Assembly: GCA_009760855.2 (NCBI GenBank)
Contig: WPIO01000076.1
Location: 62,001 to 126,000 of the forward strand
DNA from: Cristatella mucedo
Taxonomy: Eukaryota > Bryozoa > Phylactolaemata > Cristatellidae
Length of the DNA: 64,000 nucleotides
Direction of reading: 5' to 3'
Every line of letters starts with the position of its first letter. Within the stretch, counting starts at the first letter, position 1. This document shows positions 57,078-64,000 of this stretch, piece by piece. Both the position numbers and the translations under genes were made by a program. The notes beneath the pieces are model-generated. The model ran no database searches and was not told where the DNA came from. It saw only the letters and a list, made by a program, of their open reading frames with translations.

Positions 57078-57842
57078 ATGTATAAAGAAGTTAAACTTGA
57101 TCTGTCTGATCACCAAATTGATCTAATTCATAAATCTAAGGAACCGATTTCCATAAGATTAAAACATGCTGATTTAAGCGGTACAAAATCTATTCTTGTA
57201 ACTGATACTCAAAAAAGAAGGATAGAAAAGTATAAGGCGAAAGGAGTGGGAATGCAGTTGAATTTTAGTCTTAAACAGTTAAAGGCAAATAGAAAGCATG
57301 GTTCAGGTATTGTAGATATAATAAATAAGATATCTGGAGGAAGAGAGTTTCACTTAAAGTTGCCAACAGGAGTAAAATCAGAATTTGTTCCAGATGGAAA
57401 TTTTAATAATACTAATAGATATAGTTATGCGGGTCCGGAAACTAAATTCGCTCAAAGAATGGAACAAGGCTACCAAGGCGTTAATGATCTTGATAATCGT
57501 GCACTTATCCACGACCATACATATACAGAGACTGGTGGAATGCCAGAACCAAGAAGAACAGAAATACGGAATCTGTCAGACCTTGTTCTTGCTGAAAGTG
57601 CTTCCCGTATTGCTCTTGATCCTAAGCAGCCTGCTTATGTTAGGGAAGATGCTAAAACAGTGGCAGCTATCATGGCTGCAAAGGCAAAATTGGGTTTAGG
57701 TATTGGTGGAATGTTAAACGATTCATTTGCAACTGATTTCTTAAAAGATAAAGTAAACAATCCATCAAGTTTGAATAACATAAAAAATTATGCCATAGGC
57801 ATTGTTGATAGAATGCTAGATATCACTAGAAAAAAGATATAA
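57078..57842 (+). CDS. virion protein with phospholipase A2-like domain, intact
   Basis: 254 codons; ATTATATAGA abuts the ATG. N-terminal region has ILVTDTQKRRIEKYKAKG and MQLNFSLKQLKANRKHGSG, a module seen in Polinton/adintovirus virion proteins. The middle has YAGPETKF (Ca-binding-loop-like) and DNRALIHDHTYTE with the His-Asp pair, then SDLVLAESASRI, the pattern of parvovirus-type PLA2. It would help the particle breach a host membrane in related viruses. Its stop codon falls at the inner edge of the right TIR. Confidence 0.82.
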   Translation: MYKEVKLDLSDHQIDLIHKSKEPISIRLKHADLSGTKSILVTDTQKRRIEKYKAKGVGMQLNFSLKQLKANRKHGSGIVDIINKISGGREFHLKLPTGVKSEFVPDGNFNNTNRYSYAGPETKFAQRMEQGYQGVNDLDNRALIHDHTYTETGGMPEPRRTEIRNLSDLVLAESASRIALDPKQPAYVREDAKTVAAIMAAKAKLGLGIGGMLNDSFATDFLKDKVNNPSSLNNIKNYAIGIVDRMLDITRKKI

Positions 57843-57983
57843 AAAACATAGGACACATTTTTTAGTGTTGGAGGAAAATTTCACTTTTAGGACAATTCCC
57901 CTTTCAGGACACCGAATCTGAACGTAGTGAACTTGAGTGTCCTGAAAGGGGAATTGTCCTAAAAGGGGAATTTTCTTACAACA
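57839..57983 (-). repeat. right terminal inverted repeat of the Polinton
   Basis: Mirror of 34048-34192. It contains the same perfect 29-bp inner hairpin arms (57884-57912 with 57937-57965). The 24-nt loop differs from the left loop at about five positions, whereas the arms are identical. Confidence 0.97.
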
Positions 57984-57988
57984 ACGAA
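57984..57988. repeat. target-site duplication, right copy (ACGAA)
   Basis: Identical to 34043-34047 and directly adjacent to the right TIR end. Confidence 0.85.
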
Positions 57989-59096
57989 GCTTCAGCCCAT
58001 GCCACCGGAAGCGCCTATTACCAGGAGCTCGCAGGGCAGGACAGGTGGCTATCAATTAGCGACGGCTGTCGACGGCGGCCGGGGAATTTTGACAGCTTTC
58101 GCATGCTGGCGGCAGCTACCTCCAGACACCGAGCCAGTTGTCTTTCGAAAGTCAAAGGTCAATGAGAGCAGTTAGCATCCTGCCAGCCTGCTCCAAATGG
58201 CCAGGCATTTGCAAGTCGCCTAGCATCGGCCGACGGACACCTGGCATGCGCTGGTACACGAACGACGAAAGGCAGACACCGAGGTGTGTCCTCAACACTC
58301 ATCATTCGGTTAACACCACACAGCCGTTTTCCCCTTCCGCCTAGTTTCCCACAGCCTGCTCCTGTCCAGACAGTGATTCACCGTTGTAAAACATTAAATC
58401 CTCCAACCGCGATCGCATATAACCGGCTACCCAATTAAGCCACAAACCCAAAAGAAATCATAAAACCACCCTGGACTCGCCATGTAAAACATTAAATTAT
58501 TCAACAGTTATCCCACATAACCCATAACTCTATAAAGCCATTAAACCATAAAACCTCACCGGGTCAGCAGGGCCCTCATTTCGTCTTGCCTCAGGTTCTA
58601 CTGAACAAGTTTCCAACGAAAAATATCTTAAGAATTTTCAGACGACCTCTTTGCTACCTGGCTCATCGGTGCAGCAGCTGCTGCCGACCCGTACTGAGGA
58701 GGGCGAGGACCCGCGGTAGAATCACGAGAAAAAAGTGGTGCCTGCTTCTGCAGTCGTGGTCTTGTAAAGGAGTTTCAATGATTTGGGGCAGCAGCACAGT
58801 CTTCGCCCTGTCAATGAACTGCTCAAGGGCATGGCGATGGGGGACCGGGCGAGCCTGTTTTTCTGTTCTGATTGGCAGCAGGCTTTCGTCTCTGGTTAGC
58901 TACCCGAGCCAGTCTGACCTACCCTTCCCCCAAGCTTGAGCTTCAACCACCACTCATGGGCCGAGCCGCATAAAAAGTAGTAAGGGTATCAACTTATTGG
59001 TCATTGACACGTCCGGAGAAAAGCTGGGTCCATGCATCGAGGTGTAATCTGTCTTGCCTTCTTGCATGCTCGCTCACTATCACATTCTCCCTCAAT

Positions 59097-59098
<2 letters not shown>

Positions 59099-59165
<67 letters not shown>

Positions 59166-59612
59166 ATCTCTGTCTCTCTCACTCTCTCCCACTTTGTCTC
59201 TCTCTGTCTTCTCTCACTCTCTCCTCCCCTCCTTATCTCCCACTCTCTCTCTCTCTCCCTCTCTCACTCTCACTCTCTCCCTCCCACTCAGTCTCTCCCA
59301 CTCTCTCCCACTCTGTCTCTCTCTTTCTGTCTCTCACTCTCCCCTGCCCTCCCTATCTCCCACTCTGTCTCTCTCCCCCTCTCTCACTTTCACTCTCTCC
59401 CTCCCACTCTGTCTCTCTCACTCTCTCCCCTTCTCTCTCTCTTTCCCACTCTGTCTCTCTCTCCCCTCTCTTTCTCACTCTCTCTCTCCCTCTCTCACTC
59501 TCACTCTCCCACTATGTCTCTCTCTCACTCTCTCCACTCTGTCTCTCTCCCAAACTGTCTCTCTCTCCCTCTCTTTCACCCTCTCCCCCAATATGTCTCT
59601 CTCTCTCGTCAG
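59099..59612. repeat. (TC)n microsatellite with variant units
   Basis: A pure CT run at 59101-59156 continues into TCTCCCACTCTGTCTC-type variants. It is the mirror of 30350-30720 but about 140 bp longer. The long Leu-Ser ORFs here are artefacts of the repeat. Confidence 0.97.
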
Positions 59613-60964
59613 AGCTTGGTAAGGTTTAACCACGGAGAATTCTGTACCATACCCTCCTTAGAGCCTCACCCTGTCACTTAACTTAGTGCATTGGCGAGGC
59701 AGCATATTGATTGTTCCTTAGGACCATCCACGGCACCCTAAGGTTTGTATTCTTCGAGTCTTGCTAGCACTATTTTCCCTACTAAGGATTTGTTAGCTAG
59801 GCATTGTATGGAGGGTGAGAGATAGTCATGTAGCAGCCGGGCAGTGGTGCACAGCCTCGGAAGGCCACACGAAACCCCCCATTTGTACAAACCTGACAGA
59901 TCTACACATACTCACGTGTTTGACACGCATATGCCTGGAGGCAGATTTGCAATCACTGGTCCTCGTTTTTCGCAAAAACTCAGGTTCAAAAAAGCTAAAT
60001 AGGTACAGCAGAGCTGCCACTGCAGAGTTCACTAACTGTACCAGCAAAATCAGTTCAACCGTGAACCGAGCGAAGAGCACATGTTGGCTGGCAAATAAAT
60101 AACTTCAAAATACACTAGCTAAATGACTGTTTGACCTGCCTGCAAGTAACTTTGATCACTTACGTAGGTCAGCTTCTGACAACCACTCAGCACCTCTCGT
60201 ATCAGGTTCAATAACTGAAATTCAAGTCGGGGCCCTGAGCGTTCAGCAAGACACATTGCCGGGTCTGCCGGCCACATATACAGTATTCAGACAGCATATG
60301 CATGCCGTGCATAGCCTTGTACGAAAATTGCATGTCCTTGCTCTAGCCAGTAACTTCCTATGGAATTGGTTGCATAGAGACAAAGGCAGAAGTTCGACAT
60401 GGGCGAGTAGCAGTGTTATTCACTCGGAATCATTGGCATGGATTGCTTACAGAGCTCGAACATACTTTGACCGGCAATCTTGAACTTCAAGAACAACAAA
60501 AATAACGATGATAATAGCAATAATTTTTATTACAGAAATAGCTGTGGACAACACCCAGAGAGAAGGAAATCTCTATCTGAGCACTTTACGTATTCTGGGA
60601 AGGGAGCTTATCAATATTGGTGATGAATGTATTGACAGCGTCTGCACACTGAAGCACATAAAAGGCATTCAAATGGATCCACACTATGCTGTAAAAAGCA
60701 TGTGCTGTTTGAGCAGGCGTTTAAATACCATTAAGCCAGTGGGGTAACGTGATGTCTTTCAACAGTGATATTCAGGCTTCTTGAGCATACAAGCCTATGG
60801 GACGGTCTCCAATCGAATTGTGGATGGCTAGCAGAACAAGTAAAGGACTTCAGTCAGACGAGCAGATTGTTTGATTGCCTTGCCTGATCACGAAGTATTC
60901 CTGATTGGTATGGCTGAAGCAAAAGAATGAAGGAACAATTGAGCGACGAAAGCTTTAAGTGATT

Positions 60965-61510
60965 AGCTGATGGAGAGCCAGTAGAGGTCGGTGAGAAGTG
61001 GCCTCATGTGTACAATTGCTATGCTCACGACAGACAAACCTAGCTGCAGAGTTTTGCACTAGCTGTAAGCGCCTGGTTGCACAGGCTGGTAGACCAACAA
61101 GTAGTGCGTTCCAGACGTCAAGACGATGTCACAAATGCATGTACCAACTTGGATGCATTATCCCTGTCTGAGCGTGCCTAAATTTGTGGAACTTTTCTCG
61201 GCTGAAAGTAGACAGATTTGACTGTGGGACTGATGTGGTCGTCTAATGACAGGTCACAATAGAAAAGGACGACCCGACCTTGCAGAGGTGCTACAGGAGA
61301 TATGCTGGTGGAGCCCAGTTTAAACGATAGGTTTACTTACTGCTGAGTAGCACTAACTGTGCTTAGAACTTGTAAGCTGGTTGTATCATTATTTCCATCT
61401 GAAAAAGTGTGCTAGCATCCAAGTGCAAACGTCAGCAATACATTGAGCAAGGGAATTTAGGGAGTTGGACTAGCTGGAAGGCAGCGAGGGATCAGAGCAG
61501 AGGTACAGCT
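60965..61510 (-). mobile_element. LINE reverse-transcriptase fragment inside right arm
   Basis: Reverse counterpart of 29040-29630, containing the complement of the TSRLDFCNSLL and ADD(A/T)QLY regions. Decayed; part of the duplicated arm rather than an independent insertion. Confidence 0.7.
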
Positions 61511-61766
61511 GAGGTTAATCTATACTGCAATGAAAGCACATGATAGCAATCGCAAATAGAAAAATTGAAAAAGGAGAATACCTCCTGTGCACTCTGCCAT
61601 GCCTAGTCGTGGCAATATCATTAACTGCACACAATTTCCATGAGCCAAATGAGTTTTGCTAACATCCCTAACAGGAAAACTAAAGCGAACACGAATGGCA
61701 ATCGCCTGCACTTTTGCATGAAGAGGAGCGTACGACACTCCCTGCCCTCTTGCACGAGCAAAAGAT

Positions 61767-62555
61767 GGCTAAAGCTCGGTGGCTAAAGCTAAACTTCAAA
61801 GCATATGTTTAATATATCTAATTGGACTCTTTAGCTGAGTCGTTCACTAATGAGCTTTTAAGGCGAACAAGTTCCACGGAGAAAGTGTTTAATCGAAAGA
61901 AGCTTTAGTTTTACTCGAGCTGCCACTCCGGCGCCGGAACTCATTCTTTCGTTACTAGAGGTGTTTACCAATGGTGACCCTAATGCTACAGCGGTTGAAC
62001 AGACATCAACCTATGCTATATTTACTCACATGCAACGCTGGGGACCGGTTCGTTATCGTTTTTCCGCTCTCTTCTTGATCAAGATCAACCGATGGGTATA
62101 CCCATCCTCTACCCTTTTTGCTCCTCTGGCTTCTGCAAAAGGCTCTTTGCTAATAGTTGGCACGAGTGTTAGCCTGGTGAATATTAGAAAGAACGCCCAC
62201 CCACTGCAAACTGGCCACTCAAGACAGAGTGCGACGGCATTCGTAGGTTGTCTGTAGTCCAGCCATGACCGAAAGCATTTTATCAAAAATGATAATAAAA
62301 GTATGACATTGAAGCAGCATCCTAAGAAATCTGAATAGGTTTCTTTATACATTAGCTATTCTGACAGATGGCCATGAATGACCTCGATTTTGCGATAAAC
62401 AAGTGTCAGAGGCACTCTTGTGCATTGCCAAATGTCAAAGAAAAAAGTTGACACTATTTGACCCTTTCAAAAACAGCGAGAAAGTGTGACTGCAGGCTGA
62501 CGACAACAGAGGAATCCGTTTAGCGGTGCACATGGAATAAGCCTATATCTGGCCT
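61767..62555. other. no gene recognised
   Basis: Overlapping ORFs of 98-99 codons on opposite strands at about 61961-62352 show no domain and are probably chance. No RNA gene was seen. Confidence 0.35.
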
Positions 62556-62559
62556 AGCT

Positions 62560-62640
62560 GGTTTAGCCCAGTGGTTAAGGTTCTTACCAAGCATGAGGTC
62601 AAGGTTAATGTATTTGACTAACGAAGTCTAAGCTCGTGCA
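62560..62640 (+). mobile_element. tRNA-like SINE fragment
   Basis: CTGGTTTAGCCCAGTGGTTAAGG resembles the A-box half of a tRNA and closely matches the head of the SINE at 63640-63775 (GGTTTGGTCCAGCGGTTAAGG on its strand). The B box is degenerate. Confidence 0.45.
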
Positions 62641-62719
62641 GTGTGTCATGTACCTGAAAATATATGAAGCTCTCTTACTGCGCTAGTCAAAGAAAATACA
62701 TTTTCTGATACCTTTTGCT

Positions 62720-62800
62720 GCTCACGGTGAGTGACTAGTGAGCGACTAAGCTCTCGTACGCGCTGTACATAAAACTTTTTATTACTATCGTTACAATTTC
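62720..62800 (+). repeat. dispersed repeat shared with 32565-32640
   Basis: GTGAGTGACTAGTGAGCGACTAAGCTCTCG..CTTTTTATT is split here only to show the cores GACTAGTGAGC and AAGCTCTCG, which match the spacer copy in the same orientation. It is probably the end of an unrecognised element family. Confidence 0.6.
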
Positions 62801-62934
62801 AACTAAACAAAGGCAAGCCCAAAGCCACAAAGCTAAAGGAACTGTTAGTATTTACGTTTCATCTCTATTAATCGCATGAATACATAGCTAACCAAGAGAT
62901 TGATGCCTAACTTGCTAATCAAGTCTGACTAAAA

Positions 62935-63072
62935 ATTATAATACCTCTCATTCTGAAGCAGATACATATCAATAGTGGATACCTCAATGACATGTCTATT
63001 TCTGTCCTCGTAGGAATTCGAACATTCCCAGCAGCAACGTTAATGACAGGTGCATCTTCACAGTTCAACAGG
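62935..63072 (-). pseudogene. remnant of YqaJ-like nuclease C-terminus
   Basis: Reads LNCEDAP..VAAGNVRIPTRTE and DMSLRYPLLI, matching MNCYDVP..VAAGTVRIPTTYE and DIPIREPLFM of the gene at 43640-44494. It is joined directly to capsid sequence at its 5' side, so about 1.3 kb that separates them in the intact element is missing. Confidence 0.8.
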
Positions 63073-63990
63073 CAGGAGTAATGTATCGAACCACGAGCTT
63101 CATTTTTGACATAGCAATCTTGAAAGCCATCCAAACTCCATGACCCTGATTTATATGTGCTCCCCTTGTAACTATTGCCTTAGTTGTATTACCAGAAAGT
63201 CCTGTTGTCCCAGTCTGTATAGCATCATAGTCTGCTCTTCCTGTGTGAGTAAGTTCAAGGGTAAAAATAATGTTATATAGTATTCTGGTCACGTCAGCTC
63301 AGAAACCAGACAATCTAGAAAGCCGCAGTGGAATGCTAAATGTTCCTATGTTATCAGCGGGAGTACTAGTAAGGCCTCTCCCATAAATGAACTTGTAATT
63401 CAAAGTAGTTGCTCCAGTTGCAGCAGGGCTTGTATAACTTTAAACGCCTGTGTGAATATCATGCATTGTAGGTTGCTTCATCCTTTCTCGGTCCAGTTGC
63501 GGGACCTTCTGTCCGAACGCAGTCATTTGGGTAGGTTAGCTGGCAATATGGGTTTGAAACTTTACCTGCCCTTGTGGTAAGTCCAAAATTTAAATATCTT
63601 CGCGCCCAGTCTAACTTAATAAAATATAATTCTATTATATAGCGCCCCAAGATAACTAAATCTCTTTTCAGGTGCTTTACATATGCCTCGGGGCTCGAGC
63701 TCACGACCTCAGCTAGTCCTTTGTTGGGACGAGCACCTTAACCGCTGGACCAAACCAGCTCGGCTTTTGTTGAGCGAACTTTCGTTGAGCTAAACATCCA
63801 AGCACCCGCATTATTAACATGGCATACTGCCAGATTTCCATTAGGGCCACGAAAGTTCCTGCTGCTGCACGTGGAACTTGACTTTGCTTCTCAAGCACAT
63901 ACTAACAATCTGAAAGCCCATAACACAAATTTGGTTCTCCAGGTATAGTGAAAGTTACTACCTTGTTTGTAATCGTGCACGTTTCGGCTG
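63073..63990 (-). pseudogene. mcp: remnant of Polinton major capsid protein
   Basis: Blocks on the minus strand match the MCP at 44516-46117 in order: VVTFTIPGEPNLCYGLSD (about 63960-63905), VLEKQSQVP, MLIMRVLG, RTEGPATGPRKDEATY (about 63470-63520), then IIFTLELTHTG and FKIAMSKMKLVVRYITP (63065-63292). Many stops and shifts, and a SINE insertion at 63640-63775. It runs off the window end. Same strand as the capsid gene of the intact element. Confidence 0.88.
63640..63775 (-). mobile_element. tRNA-derived SINE with LINE-like tail
   Basis: On the minus strand: GCTGGTTTGGTCCAGCGGTTAAGG (A-box half), GGTCGTGAGCTCGAGCC (B box), then a tail GTAAAGCACCTGAAAAGAGATTTAG..GGCGCTATATAAT that resembles the 3' terminus of the CR1/L2-like LINE. 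It sits inside the capsid remnant, so it inserted after that copy died or caused its loss. Confidence 0.75.
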
Positions 63991-64000
63991 CATTGGTTTG

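Larger units (their letters stand above)
34048..57983. mobile_element. Maverick/Polinton element, near full length
   Basis: The 23.9-kb element is bounded by ~145-bp inverted repeats and a 5-bp target duplication. It encodes the diagnostic set: protein-primed PolB, retroviral-type integrase, FtsK/HerA-type packaging ATPase, adenain-like protease, double-jelly-roll major capsid protein and single-jelly-roll minor capsid proteins. Additional genes are fibres with phage-tail-type repeats, a YqaJ-like nuclease, an HNH-AP2 endonuclease and a PLA2-domain protein. Base composition is sharply more AT-rich than the flanks. Coding is dense: PolB starts about 27 bp inside the left TIR and the last gene stops at the inner edge of the right TIR. 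At least 12 in-frame stops and about 10 frameshifts disrupt it. Confidence 0.97.
57989..61766. repeat. outer part of right arm of large inverted repeat
   Basis: Reverse complement of 28818-31714 with moderate divergence and indels, including about 130 bp unique to this arm at about 58225-58345. The order of internal landmarks is exactly reversed: arm end, (TC)n run, CAGAGCTTGGTAAG, the 119-codon region, LINE fragment, and CATTTCCATGAGCC..CAAATGAG. No gene was recognised in it. Confidence 0.9.

Overview
This is eukaryotic, almost certainly metazoan, repeat-rich nuclear DNA. No host gene with recognisable exons was found. The evidence for an animal genome is a decayed CR1/L2-type LINE with many truncated copies of its 3' end, a decayed Tigger/jerky-type transposase, tRNA-derived SINEs, long dinucleotide microsatellites, diverged satellite-like DNA, and above all Maverick/Polinton DNA. 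The species cannot be named from the sequence.

The centrepiece is a nearly complete Polinton at 34048-57983 (23.9 kb). It has about 145-bp terminal inverted repeats (TIRs) and a 5-bp direct repeat ACGAA on each side. It is AT-rich and gene-packed, with genes on both strands. The left part carries a protein-primed type B DNA polymerase (broken), small acidic and basic ORFs, a tandem family of small paralogues (38386-40195), two soluble hypothetical proteins and a two-helix membrane protein. The middle carries a retroviral-type integrase (broken), a Cys-rich zinc protein, a fibre with phage-tail-type repeats, a YqaJ-like nuclease, the double-jelly-roll major capsid protein, a coiled-coil protein, three penton-like minor capsid paralogues, a basic protein and the FtsK/HerA-type packaging ATPase. 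The right part carries an adenain-like protease, a hypothetical protein, three more fibre-like genes, a membrane protein, a coiled-coil protein, an HNH-AP2 endonuclease and a phospholipase A2-domain protein. Together these supply protein-primed replication, integration, capsid assembly, maturation, genome packaging and host attachment or entry. Most key genes contain an in-frame stop or frameshift, so this copy is not autonomous as read. A short TATAG(R) motif sits 0-16 nt before most start codons.

The Polinton lies inside one arm of a large imperfect inverted repeat of host DNA. The left arm is 28818-32246, the spacer 32247-33525, and the right arm 33526-34042 plus 57989-61766. The uninterrupted left arm preserves the empty insertion site at about 31704-31716. 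Two older, heavily decayed Polinton fragments lie at the window ends: fibre and membrane-protein genes at about 680-2354, and capsid plus nuclease genes at about 62935-63990.

Regions left to right: 1-2354 Polinton remnant; 2355-5160 GC-rich foldback repeat; 5710-8915 LINE; 10911-11345 10-bp tandem repeat; 11346-15850 LINE and SINE pieces; 15850-21250 diverged ~3-kb higher-order repeat; 21270-24150 LINE tails and a Tigger fossil; 24150-28180 nothing recognised; 28818-61766 inverted repeat with the Polinton inside it; 61767-64000 SINE-like pieces and a Polinton remnant.
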